A stretch of 64,000 bases of DNA from Actinernus sp. WN-2022 (GCA_030867875.1 JAOWCC010001501.1:20055524-20119523); one strand, 5' to 3'. Positions 11,901 to 26,900 are shown, counted from the stretch's first letter. The notes: generated from the sequence alone by a model not told the origin. A program made the numbers and translations.

Positions 11901-14900
11901 GTCACCGAACAAATGACCGCGGTAGTTTTTGAGGACGCCGCGGTTGCAAACTGAGGTGATAAACCGAGGCGCTTGCCGCGGTGCTGCAATGGAAATACAT
12001 GTACGTTGTTAGCAGTTTTCGTACTTGAAAGCTTTGAATGTGATGGTTGACAAACAGCTTATGCTTTGAGCCTTTCACCCAAAGAACGATCACCGGCATT
12101 AAACTTCTCGTAAACAATCTTGCCTCTGGCACGCAAGGTATTTACCAAAACCATTCTACCTGTACGTTTGTAAAACTGTTTGTCATGAATTCGAATTTGT
12201 CACGCGTTAATCCTGGTGAAAGAAAGGTTAAAATACGAAATTGTGTAATGAACACGCACACTTGCCGAAATTTCGAATCACAATATTTCGATAACTTGGT
12301 CCGAATTTTCGTTTGACAATAAGGGAAATATCATCGAACTGATACGGCTCGCTAATAATCTTCTGTTAATTTTCGTAAGTTGTTTTTCTTACTCGAGACC
12401 GCCACTCGCATTCTTATTAACTAACGAAGCCATTACTGCTTCAAAATAAACATTTTGTAAGACACAGGCCGCTAACTTTTGTTCTTGATCACACTTCATC
12501 AGTCGTCTTTCTACTCGAGACCGCCATTCGCGTTCTTATTAACTAACGAAGCCAACTGCTTCAAAATAAGCATTTCTTAACACACGGCACGCTAACAATC
12601 TTCTGTTAACTTTCGTGAGTTGTCTTTAATTTCTTACTCGAGACCGCCGTTCACGTTCTAACGAAGCCAACTGCTTCAAAATAAAATGTATGAGATGTAC
12701 ATGTAGATGTTACGTACATGAGGACATGGTTAGCGCCGCGGCACGACCACCGTGGCGACCTCAAAAGTGACCGCGGTTACCTCAAAAGTGACCGCGGTCA
12801 CCTAAAAAATGACCGCGGTTTTTCGTGGTAAAACCACGGGCATTGCATGCGGCACAGCCGCGGTAAATGTCCCTATAATTCCCGGCGGTACTGTAGGTCA
12901 TAAGCTCTCTGCACAAGGGATACATCCCCTTGAGGATAAGGTGAAGGCCATATTGGCATTTGAGACTCCCGGAAACAAACAGGAACTGTCCACGTTCTGT
13001 GGAATGGTTAAGTACTACCATCGATTTTTGCCTAATATCTCTCAGGTAATGGCCCCTTTGTTTGAACTTGAGAAGAAAGACAAAGTGTGGAACTGGGCAT
13101 CAGAGTGATAAAGCTTTCAAGGAAGCGAAACGTCTCCTGTCATCTGATACACTGTTAGTTCATTATAACCCAGATAGTCCGTTGTATCTGACTTGTGATG
13201 CCAGCTCATTAAATTTATTTTGGTCTTGGGGCAGTGCTAGAACAAGAAGTTGAGACAGGAGTGCTATAATATATAAGGCCAGTCTCATTTGCTTCAAGGA
13301 CATTGACAGTTCATGAGAAAAACTACTGTCAAACTGAGGAATGGGGACTTGCTGTGGTATGGGCAGTTAGTAAGTTTTCCAAGTACTTATATGGCAGGAA
13401 ATTTGAGATAAGGACTGACCATAAACCTTTGTTAGGTCTGCTAGCCAGGAGAGAATAGAGCAGTACCAAGTACAGCTTCAAGAAGGATAATTCGCTGGTG
13501 TTTGTAGCTTGCAGCCTATGACATCACTATAAGTAAGTTACAAGCCAGGGCGCATGATAGCTAGTGCTGATTGTCTGTCAAGATTTCCTTTGAAGTGTGG
13601 AAACAAAGAGCCCCCAAAGGTGGGAGAAGAGGTTCTACTTCTGGAACATCTGTCTTACTCTGCAGTGTGTGCTGAAGACATAAGAAGATGGACTGACAGA
13701 GACCCAACAATTGCCCAGGTGAGAACACTCATTCTGAGAGGCTGGAGTGGAGAAGAAGGTAAATTAGAAGGTCTAAAGCCCTATATTACTCAAAGAGGAG
13801 TGAACTTTCAGTACTTGATGGTTGTGTACTGTGGGACAGCCAAGTCATTATACCCCCACAAGGAAGAGACAAATTTACAGAAGAGCTACACTGTACATGC
13901 TACCCATCCAGGCATTGTGAAGATGAATTTAGCCAGGAGTTACGTATGGTGGCCAGGAATTGACAAAGACTTGGTGAGAAAGGTAAACTCTTGTATGGAT
14001 TGCCAAGCAGTGAGAAGTTTCCCAGCAAATAATCAGCTCTTACACCCATGGGAATATCCAAGCAAGCCCTGGTCCAGACTGCATATAGATTATGCCGGCC
14101 CCTTTGAAGGAAGAATGTTCCTAATTATAGTGGATGCATACTCGAAATGGTTAGAAGTGATCCCTACTTCAGGTTGTACAGCTAAGATAACTGTCAATAA
14201 ACAGAAGTTTATTCACAACTCACGGGTTACCTGACATCATAGTCAGTGATAATGGAGCGTCATTCATAGGTGCAGAATTCCAAGAGTTTGCTGCAATGAA
14301 TGGAATAAGAAACGTAACTAGTGCACCTTACCACCCTGCAACAAATGGACTCGCTGAAAATGCAGTGAAGACCTTTAAACAAGCGATGAAAAAGACAGAA
14401 GGAGATCTAGAAGTAAGGCTATGCAGATTTCTGTTTGATTACAGGATTACTCCACATGTCACTACAAGAAGTCCACCATGTGAACTTCTAATGAATCGAA
14501 GAGTTAAGACCAGATTTGATCTGCTCAAGCCATCCCTAGAGGATCATGTGCTGAGGAAACAAGAAGCACAAGTGAGAGGTCATAAGTCGAGTAGCACCCA
14601 AGAATTCCAACTGGTTCCAGGAGATCGTGTCTATTATAAGATCGGACCACCTAAAATTTCAGGAACAGTTGAAACCCGAACAGGTCCCGTATCCTGCACT
14701 GTGCGCAGCGAGAATGGTCATCTGGTTAGAAGACATTCTAGTCAGCTGTTCAAGCAAGTACCACCAGAAGGCAAGGCAGGAGGAAACTCTAAGGGTGATG
14801 GTGAGCCTGTTGAGTTTAACCCCCAGAGAGTAAAGATGTCGGTGAGAGGAAAGAAAGTCCAGTTCAGGGGGAACAGACAAGTCCTCAAGAAGCTGCCACA

Positions 14901-17900
14901 AAGAGTGAGGCACAGTGACTGAGGAGGTCTGGGAGGACACCTAAGCCAGTTGTAAAAATGAACTTGTGACTGGTTATTCTGTTAAGTTTATATATAATAG
15001 TAGGACACTTTTAAGTACTGTTTAAAACACGAACAACAGTGTTTTATCAAGTTTAAACATTCGAGGGCGAAGCCCGATAATTTTTAGACTTGATAAAACA
15101 AGTGCTGTGAGTGTTTTAAACGGCTTCAAAAACGCTTTAAGAATGCAATGAAAGAAAGACGCACATCTCAAGGGAATGGTTACTTAATGAACCATTGAAC
15201 CTTTGTATTCACAACGCCATGCAAAATATTCGAGTAATCACCGTCTGCAATTACGAACATCTCAAGGGAATGACATAAAGAAATTACCATACTATGTTGT
15301 TTGAAGCGGCGTTTCGCAATGCAAGAATAACCTGCACTTGAAGGATTTGGTGTCGTGGTTTACCTCGATAAAGTTCAAGACTTGGAAAGCGATGTGACTG
15401 ACATGACGGCAGACTCTAAATTATTGACTCTGGCACAAAATTTAAGTTTAATGCACATTTTTATTATTTTACGCCTTTGAGTTTAGTTTAATAATTGGAA
15501 CTAAGCAGTGGCTCGGTAAACAAGTAATGGCAGTTGGATAACTTCATTAAAAAATATTATCTGTGTATCTCGGTTGGATTGCTGATATTAGTAAATTTAG
15601 TGCAAAATTTATTATCTAGGTACATGTACATTATGTTCCGTGTACTTTTTGCTATCTTTGGGTCTTTATCAGTGAATTCTTAATTAGGATGAAACTTTAT
15701 ATTGAATTTCATGTTCATTAGTATTCTTTATATAAAACGTTCATCCTAATTAGCAATTCAATGAGAAAGCTGAAACATCAACAGAAATTCCATTGTCTCA
15801 ATCATTAACCCTGTTTCCCCCTGGGACAGAATTCAAATCCCTCCGTGGGCCTTTTAGAATGATGAGATTTTATCAGGTATAAAGGAGCATGCACATGACT
15901 GATTTGCTTCATCTGATTGGACAAAATGCTCTGACATTAATTATTCATGAGTTTTTGAAGACTGTTTGGAAATCTTCAGCTTGTCTACAGGGCAAATTAT
16001 AGAACAATGAACTTTGGACATTAATTTTGTCCTGTCAGGCCTACATTTTGTAACCTTTAGTGAAAAGCGAAATACTCCATTTGTTTACTGGGCGTGGAGG
16101 AGTGTAGTGTATTAGGAGTCTGGTAACGATCAGTATGAAAAAATTAGTCTAAGTTGGGAAGCAGTGGACTCTGGTGTGTTTCCCTAACTCTCCCGTTAAA
16201 ACCCGTGATATTACAGACTTGGCACACAGGTTCAAAGTGTCAGAGTCAACTGTTTCTGTGATTGTGAGAACCTGGCTGAAACTGCTCAGACTAGAATTTG
16301 AACCTTTAATTAGGCTGCCCTCCAGAGACATTATTAGACAACACAGCCCCAAATCATTCAAGGAACTGTTTCCCAAGGTAGTAATCATAATTGCACAGAA
16401 ATCGAGATGGAAAAGCCATCAGCCTTAGGTGCACAATCAACCTGCTATTCCTCTTATAAAAGCCGACCAACTATGAAGTCTCTTCTTGGGATTACACTGA
16501 GTGGTGCCCTAGTATTTGTCAGTGAGATTTTTCCTGGAAGTAGTTCAGACAAGGAAATAACTCTTAAGAGTGGATTTTTGGACATACGATGAAGTGATGG
16601 CTGCAAAGGATTTAATGTTCAGGATGAACTGGCTGCAGTGGGAGTTACTTTAATAACACCAGCTTTCTTGAAGGGAAAGTCACAGTTTTCACCTGAAGAA
16701 AGCAACAAAAACAAAACTCAGTGGCAAGTTTGCGTGTTCATGTTGAACGGTTTATGGAGCGAATCAAGAACTGGCATATTTTAGACAGAAAAATACCAAT
16801 ATCAATGGCTCCTTGTGCATTGGATATATTTATAGTCATTGGTGCTTTCTCAAATTTCCTGCTACCATTGATTTCATAACTGTTTTGACAGTATTGTTAG
16901 AAGTATGGTTTAAATCAAATCTTAGTGAAGGCAGATATTGCAGCTTATTAATATTAATAAGCTTTAATCATGGCTAAATTGTCTTACAGTGCTTTTCATT
17001 AAGGTCCTAAAACAATAAACTAAATTATAAAGTAGTTTATAATATAGATATGATAGTATGTACGCTCTGATTGGCTAAAAAGCCATGTTTTAACAGAGTA
17101 TAAAATATAACATGGTTTGCCGTGTTATATTATTGTTTTCAACTGGTGGTTTCCTTTCATCGCGTGCGTAAATCTATATTATAAAACAGGTAAAGAAGCC
17201 TTCAATCCATGATGTTTTTATATGTGTTAGATAAAGAATGAGCGCCCAATCTTTATCTGATTTACAAACTCTAGCTGAAAGCGAAATAGTATGAAGAGGC
17301 GATGGATTATTAATGAAACAACAACAGCAATAACCTTTATTTACCCCAAAAATCAACATAGATGATTTATAGAAATAGTATAATAAAAAAATTAGGGGTA
17401 CTGGCAACCCAAAATAACCTTACAGGGTTAAAAATGCCAGGTAGCCAGTTTACAAGAATACATTTTATATATGAAGTTGAAGTTGTCAAATATTTGGGGA
17501 GCCAGCCAGGCAGGTGCATGTGCTTATAAGGCACTTCACCTCTCGCTGCAGTACAGTAGCTAGGGTTCCATCGCCTTGCCTTGTTTCCAGGTTCTCCATT
17601 TTCCTTCTTCCTCAAAAACCATTTTAAGAACATCAAATTTCCGTGGGCAACTATCAGCCGATAGTTCCTCGTTGGATACACACTATTTGTATAACAGTGC
17701 CCGCTGAGAGCGGGAGACAATTTTGTGATGAACAATAATAGAAAATAGGGTGTTTGTCTTGGAACTATTGGCTCACCTCATAGTTGCCCTTGGAAATTTG
17801 ATGTTCTTAAAACTACATGTAGCATAATATTATATAAAATTATTTATTTGAAGAACATCAAATTTCCACAGGCAACTATCAGCCAATGGTTCCTCAATGG

Positions 17901-20900
17901 ACACACTATTTGTATAATAGTCCCTTAACAGACACATGCTATTGTTACACCAGTTTACATCTGCAGACAACAACTATCACGTAACATTATCGACTTCATC
18001 CAATCAGAATCAGAGCGAATTTTGTGGTGAACTTCTTTGGGGTTAAAAGGTTGGGGATACTCATCAGAAATGCTGTGAAAATACCCTAAAAATACCTCAC
18101 TTAGAAAATGCACTATCCTAAAAATACCTAAGTTTATAGACTAGTTTTTCCAGAGAGTGTTAATTACCCATCCTGCCCATCATAGTTTAACTGCTAAATT
18201 CAGTCCTCAAATCAATAGCCTGTGTACAACCACTGCGCTCACCCTAAAAAATCAGGAGAGAGATATACGTTCGTTAATCATGTTCCAGGTCACATGGATT
18301 TTCCCTGAATTCTGGGAAACGAATATGTCATGGCTGTTATATAATAATTATAAATCATTATGTATTGCACTTCTCGGTCTTTGATTGGCTATGAAACGAA
18401 CATATCACTGTTTATTCACCAACTGCACATTTTCCTGACATGTTACATGTAGTTTAGATTTGAGTCCATGGATTAAATGCTCCGGTTTCCTGTTGAAAAT
18501 AATATGGGCACAAATCTTGTATCAGGACATGGAAACCTTAACTATTTAAAGGAACTGATGATGGTGAGACCTTGTGGCCCTGTGATTATTAAAGTGCCTA
18601 TGAACAATAACATTTATTTTAGATATGAATTCTAAATCAAGTGAATAGTAGAATGGTAAAATATATTTTACTTTAAATGCTGTGCCGCTGAGTTAAGGAT
18701 GTTTTAATATCCAAAATGCTAATTTAATACATGTACATGATGTCAGGGGAGGTATCTGCAATCACTTCTTAGTGGTTGTGAATGGCATTTCTACTGATTT
18801 AGGAAAACAAATTTCTAACATCATTTTATTTCAACAAAACAAATTGTATAATAATTGATGCCTCCCCTGACGTCATGTAATTAGCATTTTGGATATTAAA
18901 ACCTCCTTAACTCAGCGGCACAGCATTCAAAGCAAAATATGTTTTACCATTCTCCTATTCACTTGATTTAGAATTGATATCTAAAATAAAAAATATTGTT
19001 CATATAGGCACTTTAAATTGCCTACAATTGCATTATTTGGAATATTAAGAGAGGAGCATTCGGAAACAACATACAAGACACAAACTCGACCAGTACCTAA
19101 ATTAACGGCTCTTGTAATATATTAAACAGTCCATGTTCTTCAAGATTTTGAAGTCAAAGACAAGTTTCTTTCCCTTAAATTTTCCGGAGCAATTTCAGAC
19201 ACACATTGCTTGAGAGGTTTTTTTTTCGACAAGGGATGATCTTGACCAAAGTTTATAATTATTTAAACTCAATTGGTGACTCAATTTATTTAGGCTTGTC
19301 ACATTGCCTGACAATTTCGTCGCGATGTTCTCTAAATAAGACTGATATATCTTAGAACTAGAATATCAAGCAATACAGGGCATATAGCTTTTAGAAAAAG
19401 AAACTGTAAATAATTTATATTAAGGTGATGTGCTGGTGATTTTATCAATGAATGAACACCGTAATGCGATACAGCTAATTGAACACGGTAATGTATGTTA
19501 ACTCATAAATTACTCGGAACATGATTAATGAATGTAACTCACAGACACTGTCTCCAATTTTTTAGGGTGAGCCTAGTGGCAGTACACAGGCTACTCAAAA
19601 CAAGGCCAACTAGCAATAGCAAATTTTCTCACTAACAAGCGAGCTTACATGTAGTTCATTTTAATTAGGAACATATTTCTTTATCTCCCATCTCCCATTA
19701 TGTACTTAAAATTATGGGTAAGATAACAGATGGTTTTATTAATATTGCATTGCAGATATACAATCTAATTTTATATAATTATCTTATTCTTTTAGATTGC
19801 TGATACTTTAGGAATAGATATAACTCTTGTTGAAGATTTCGTTCTCGGTGATGAAAAGGTACTTTATTGACAAGTTATTATTTTTGTGTATTTTATTCAA
19901 ACCACAATGTTCATTGTCACTTTATTTAAAATCCAGTGAGAGTTTTCAATAAGTTTTCACATAGTTGGCACATTCTCTGAAATTATAGCTTCAAAAGCTG
20001 AAATAGCTTCAAAAGTTAGTGGCGACAAATATCCAGAGTAAAACTGATGACAAATTTTGCTGGCTGCCAGCTCTTATTGAAACCCTGAAGTCTTGTTTAT
20101 GCATGAATTAAGTAATGGTCCACGTAAGAACTATATTTAATGGTAAAAAAAATAGAGCTGCGGCAATGAGCATAATCCTCACGGTCGATTTTGCGTGAAT
20201 AATTGACTTATTAATTAAATACTGTATGAGATGTCTACAGTCCAAACTACATCCAGAAATAAAGTAGTTATTATACTATGGGCTATTTTTACTGTGAAAA
20301 CTCAAAGAAACCACCATCCAGCCAATCGGAAAGGGAGAAAACAAAAGATCTTTCAATCGCAAATTGAACCATGGTTGATATTTTTCGAAATTAAACCATA
20401 TAGTCATTTTGATCAAAAATAAATTGAAACTTCAAAAAATATCATATAAAAATGTATTGTTTCAATGTATCAACCAATGAAATTACGAGAGAGAAGAATA
20501 GAAAATTAACACCTTTTTACATTCCTTGCCGTTCAGTTACTATTGGTCTTTATAGCCGGACCACTACTTAACTTAAAGTGCCTAATATAAGCCCAATTTT
20601 TGTTATCATTAAAATCGATTCTCCATCAAGTAAACAGGTGAATAGTAAAATATTTATTTATTTGAGTGTTGCATCTGAGTTTTTAAGGTTAATTAATATT
20701 TTGAATAATTGCCAGCTGTAAATGATGTGAAGTCAACCAGGGAGTGTTCTGGCATTTCCATGATTGATCCCTTTTTGCAATCCCCCTGGTTGGCCCAGGG
20801 ATCTTGAGCCCTGGGGGAAACTGCTGATAAGTGCATAAATTAAGGGGGCTTATACAGGTGAACTGATGCATGGTTCTAATTTAGATTAATGATATTTTTA

Positions 20901-23900
20901 TTTGCTTCAATTAACAGTTTCCTCAGGTGGAAAGTTTTTTGGCTGCAGATGGCATTAAAAGATTGATGTTCTTCTATCAGGAATGCAGTGTGAGTCAAAC
21001 TTTGACACTATATTACTTTTTTGTACTTCATGTTCATAAAGTGATTCATGATATGTGTATCTCACTGAATAATAATTAAATGTTCATTATTTAAGCTGTT
21101 AACATTTCTTTCTTGTAGTTAAACAGAGTGGATCTCAGCTTGCAAGCTGCTAATTCACAGAAGAAGCTTTTTATAAGTAATGGAAGTGCAGAGGTAGAGA
21201 TTTATTTCATAAATATGTTATTAAATTAAATACAATTATATATACATGTATTTAAGCCTAAAGTGCCTTTGAAGTTTTCCCTTAGTCATTTTGTGCAATT
21301 AAAAATAAATTTGGAGAGCGAACATTTTTTTGTGTGTGGAAGTCAGGCACAACCATATTGTCAAAATCACACCGTCAACAATTTTTATGCCATTAAAGAT
21401 ATACAAATTACATAGATTACATTACGTCAAGTGGTTTATTGCACATCTATGTTCATCTTTATAAATAATACAAAATACAGTGCATTTTTGTGTCCAATTC
21501 TCATTCTAAATATGTCGTACTTGAAGGGGTTAATATATAATTTTATTTGGTTACATGCATCTTTAAAACTAGAGTGATGTCAGTGCTTGTATAAATACAA
21601 TACAACATGTATATGGTACTAACAATCTAATTTTGATTTCTAGAGCCTCACAGGTCTTTGCTTAATGTTCTTGAGAATGTCAAACAACAAGGGAATCTCT
21701 ACAGCCAATATTGCACAGGTAATGTACCATCCATCCATAAAGAAATGTTTTTTCTACATATTATAGACCTTATGCAATCCCCCTGACCTCCCTCACAGTT
21801 CACCACATGGACCTGGAGTCAAAGGCATGAAAGTAAGGCCAGTCAGTCCTCAGCTGATCTTGCTTGCCAAATTCAATACACTGTAATAAACATAGCTCAC
21901 ATATATAACAGCCCTATGGTGGTGGTGGTGGTGGGGGTGGAAAGAGGGAAAGAAGAGGGGAGGAGGAGTGGGGAAGAGGGAAACCTCCTTTCCCACTTTT
22001 TGATTCCCTGTCTACTCCTACCCTCCCCCTCTCCTCTCCTCTCCTCTCCTCCCCCTCCAACTGTAGGGCCACTATATATGCAGGCTACATGTATTCTGGG
22101 GGGTGGGGGTGCATAGGGTCATCTGTAAGCTTGAATTGGTGCATGTATAATGCAGGATAATTGATATCCACTGCAGTATTTATTCAGCATGTAACAGTAC
22201 TAATATTTACTGTTCCTACCCTCTTCAGGATGTGTATTTTATGGTAATGGATACCTCCAAGGGAAATGTCTTGGAGGGTTTTGAGAAGCTGATTGGTCGT
22301 GTTCTCATTCCTGCACTGCAAAAACAAGAGGTGAGAAAATATGCACCTATCAAATGAGTGTTAATCCCAAGGGGGCAGGGTGGAGAGTGAGTAAGGAGTG
22401 GGGATTTGATATTTAATTGCCAAAAAAATGTCAAAATCCACACTCTTGGGACAACATCTTTGGTCAAAAGTATCAACATCCCCTTGGGTAACCAAGCTCC
22501 AAATAAATTGTATTAATTCACTCTTTTCACCTGGTGGCCATCTTTGATTCAGAGCGAGGCAATCCTTTCTTTCTGCTAGGGTAGCCTCGCACTGAGGGAT
22601 TAGCCTAGCAAAAACAAAGGATTGCCTCACTTTGAATCCAACATGGCCACCAGGTGAAAAGAGTGAATTGAAGTGTTGAGTGCAAAAAACCAAGTGACTA
22701 TATAGTACTGATCAAGTCTTAAATTCTCCATTGTAATGCTTTTTGAGAATCCATAACTTGATCACAGGTTACATCTTGTACATATCGGTCATAAATTAAT
22801 GATGTTTTCTAGTGTACGATTTACAGGAGACGAACACATCAATCAATTTAGGCATCCAAAAGGGATATTTGAGGGTATAATACTAGACTCTTTTTCAGTG
22901 GAGGGGCAAATGAAAAAAATACAAGCTTTGACCCTGCAATGCAGTCATAATGTTTGAATTACTGTATTTATTCATGCGAATATTCAAAAACAGAATTGGG
23001 GTGAGATGTCTAACCAAATAGGCCAAGTACAGGAATTCATGGAATCTCTAGAGAGGTTCGTTAGCATCCTATCTGGAGCTAAGAGCAACATAAGTGGAAG
23101 GTAAGGACCAATACTACAGTACTTACATGTACATTGTAACTCCTGTAGGTAGCAGTTTTATGCAGGTAGCATATACAATGTTTTCAATGGTGCCATTAAG
23201 TTTGCTAGTAGATAATTTAACTTTTAGGAGGAGTCCATTACCAGGAGCATTCCTATGTCATGGGCTGGGGCCCCAGCACAGGAGTAGATGTGGCTATATT
23301 TAGAATTGCTGGTTTTCACTTGACATCATAGCCGCCATGTTGGTGCCCTTAAACAATAGTTTCCTCGTTAGCTTCTTTTGTTGGGGCACCAACATGGCTG
23401 CCATGCCCTTTGTCATTTGAATCTCTGGGGATTGAGTGAAAACCAGCAATTTGAATTCCCGTGTTGAAAGTGAGAAGAATGATAATGAATAATAATGAGA
23501 AGTGACGTTAGCTATCTGATTGGCTAAGACAACATGGCCTTTGTTTATTTCGTGCGAAATGCAATTCTAAATATAGCCACATCTACTCCTGTGCTGGGAA
23601 CAGAACCAATGGGAAGATGGACGCTCCTGGTAAGGGCTCCTGCTTTTAGCCAATCAGGTATCATGAAATATGGGATCTATTGCAGTTTAATTTGGGAAAT
23701 TCCTCCCCCTCCCCCCATGTTTCACCCTATATTTAACGTTTAACCATTAATTATTACACACATACCCAAGAGAGCTGGGTTGGTGGATAGTTTCCCAGAA
23801 GCCATGATTAATCCGCTACGAATCATGTAAATAATTATATTCTTCATTTTTAACTTAAGAGTTCAACTTGGAGATCATGATCTTGGCCCACTTTTGGACA

Positions 23901-26900
23901 GCATAAAAACCCCAACAGATTACGTTGTTGCAGGTAAATGGTATATAATATTCATTTTACTGCATTTAGTATTACAATTAAAGTCTGACAGACTTAATTT
24001 TATATCAACATGTACACTAATTACAGTCAGTGCATGCACATAGAGCGGATTTCGTATGAGTAGGACAAAAATACAACATGTACTGTAACTTACTGTACCA
24101 TACCTCTGTAATTTTATCGGATCAGAAAGACAAAAACAATTGGAAACCATTTCAATGTCACAGCATGTTGTACAGTAACCGTGCCGTAATTCATTGTGGT
24201 AACTTGCTCACTCATACAAAATCTGTTGTATGTATAGTATATGTCACCCACTCAAAAGTTAATGCTCCTATTTTTCAACTTTCACAGCTAATAACCCAGA
24301 TATAGTTGACAAACTTGAGGGACTTGTAGCATTGTGGTCTAGGGATATTGAACAAGTTCTAGCAGAGAGTGAACAGGTAAAGTTAAAATTATAACAAGTC
24401 AAGTGAGATGTTTTTAACTTACACTGTACATGTAACTCGAATTATAAACTTTTAGTTAGCTGACCAATACATAAAAATTCCTAACTCAACCGAAAGGAAA
24501 ATCTTGACAATCAGTATCTAGCCAAACAAGTATTGAATAGTGCATGATGTGCATTTTGTATATTTAACAAATTTGAATCTACAACAAATTTTGACCACTG
24601 CAACGACGAAAAGTGTGGTAAAAAAAGTGGACATACCATGGTATACACTATCATAAATTTGTTTGTACATGCAACAACAAACTAAAATAGTGAAGCGAGT
24701 AGGGCCAAGAAGTCAAGGAAATTGCAGGGGCAGCTGGAGTGAAATTAACTTTTTTTGGCACTAGTAAAAAATTGATAGTTCATTTTTTTCAAGATAGCAA
24801 AGTAAGAAACCAAACTAGCAAACGTTAAAATGTCTCAATTAGGTTTAATGTCTTTACTTTACAGGTAACTGTTTCTGACTAGCAGAACATTGCTACTCGA
24901 TCTAATTGAATTTTACAAGCAAAATCAATAGTAATCAACTAGCATTCTGCTAGCTTGGTACCACTAATTTCGATCCCTATCTTGTGCTAGTGATCACATA
25001 ATCTACCGATTGTCCTCTTATTTCCAAATTTATGACAATCGGCCAATCAGAGAAACGAGAAACAGCAGTTGTAAACAAATATTATTTACATTCATTTGTC
25101 AGTCATACGTACTTGCATATAGTGTAGAGAAACTGTATGTGTACTGCCAGTTGTATCTCAGTATTTGATAAACTGTGGTTTTCAGATGAGAAAAGAAGCA
25201 GATGACATTGGGCCTACAGCTGAACTTGAGCACTGGAAAAAGAGAATGGCAAAGTTCAATGTGTGAGTTTATAATGCACCTACCAATGTTAATCAGGGGG
25301 TGGGGGCGGCGGCGGCGGCAAGGGGTATCATGATAGGAACTTGATAGGCTTGGTTACCCCAAGGGGGAGGGTCAACATACTATTGCCCACCCCAGGCCTA
25401 GGTGGGTTATTTGTAGGTAAAGTAAGGAAGATAGGGCAGTGAGGTGGGGAATTTTAATACTTTTGATCAAAGTTGTTCTCGCAATCATTTTGTGTACCAT
25501 TGTAACTAGTTAAAAGATGGGAAATGAGTATTATTATTGAAGTTAGAGGTCAGACAATGTTTAAACGGTTTAAGTTAACTCAGTCAAGATGTGTCCTCAT
25601 TATGAGTAATATAAGACTAATTGCAGAGGCCCCATGCATGCAGTCAAATGAAAATATCAAGAATATTAATTTTATAATTCTCGCTCTTTTTATATATATT
25701 CAATGACCTCACCAGACTTATTTATTGCTCAATTCAAGCATTAGCTCCCAACCGTGAGAGTATAGATCACAATGAATAACAATAATTAGGAGTGATTTTA
25801 CAGCGTTGACCTCTCTTCAAGAAACACAAATCGCTGCAACACTGGTGTGTTCACGTGCTTTGAACTAAAGCACGTGGAAAGGAGCATGCACAGAAATAAT
25901 CCAATTCCGATCGGTTGCATATGCTTCAATTGTTTCCTAGCCAATCGGAAAAGCGATTTAACATTTTTGCACTCCTACAATCGTGGTCAAATGTCTTTGG
26001 GACACACTACTTTTAACGTAGTGATGACCAATTGCCTACAATATTCGAGAAGTACGTTGTCACAATATGCCCCCCCCCCCCCCCTCTTCCCCCAGTCAAT
26101 GTTGGGATATTGGGTCATTGAACAGGCGACTTTACGTTTTGTAGATCAACATTGAATTGGGAGGAGGGGGATAAAGAATCTGAAACGTTGCAAATTCTCC
26201 ACAAAATTAAAATACGAAGTGTCCCAACACTTTTGACCACGATTGTAGCTATATCATCCAATGAGATTCGAGAAATTATGAAGCAAAGCCTTTGCTGAAG
26301 CAATAAAATATTTGCCTATTAACATTTAGCACCGTTGTTTTCACCAGGTTGCTGGATCAGATCAAAAGCTCTCATTGTAAGGCAGCAGTTGGTGTTCTGC
26401 ACGCGGCAAAGTCCCGCAGTCTCAAGCACTGGAAAGAGCTGGTATGTTTGATCAAAATAGGTACCATTGGCTTGTACAGTCTTAAAAGTCTTGAATTCTC
26501 GAAAAAGAACTTGAAAAGTCCTTGAATTTCCATATTACTTTTTTAATAAATTAAATATTTGGATTCGCAAAGGGAGACAGACGGCTGTACATAGCAACTT
26601 TCTTGTACTGTAAGTGCTTGTGGCCTCGCATTCATGCCACAAGGTAATTCAGGGTAGTCCATCAAGTCTTTAAGTGCTGAACCGATAGATTTGCAAAGCT
26701 AAGCTAACAGATGCCATAGAACACATTGAACATTTAATAAAACTTCACCAAGTATTAGTGCTGGAAAATTAAGATTGGTCCTTGAATTTTGTTTGGCTAA
26801 ATCTGTACGAACCATGACTACATCACTCGCTCTTTTTCATTGTTTATTATATTTCATTGACTTATTTTATTCTTGCTTTATATTTCAGGACAGTCGTATT

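Larger units (their letters stand above)
10700..14930 (+). pseudogene. Decayed Ty3/gypsy-type pol (protease, RT, RNase H, integrase)
   Basis: Remnants in pol order: an aspartic protease with DTGA (about 10770), reverse transcriptase with [12 protein letters not shown] (about 11470) and the YIDD active site (about 11655), the NYLGHKLS block (split by the 11799-12893 insertion), [11 protein letters not shown] (about 13015), RNase H with TDHKPL (about 13420), and integrase from 13554. The integrase keeps its zinc finger (VHATHPG, then CMDC), the catalytic residues in [14 protein letters not shown] and LAENAV, and a GPY/F-like end ([15 protein letters not shown]). Frame changes occur at several points, for example near 14205 inside integrase, and stops lie in the RT. 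I see no gag, no envelope gene and no LTR pair. It is a 5'-incomplete, inactive copy. Confidence 0.9.
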
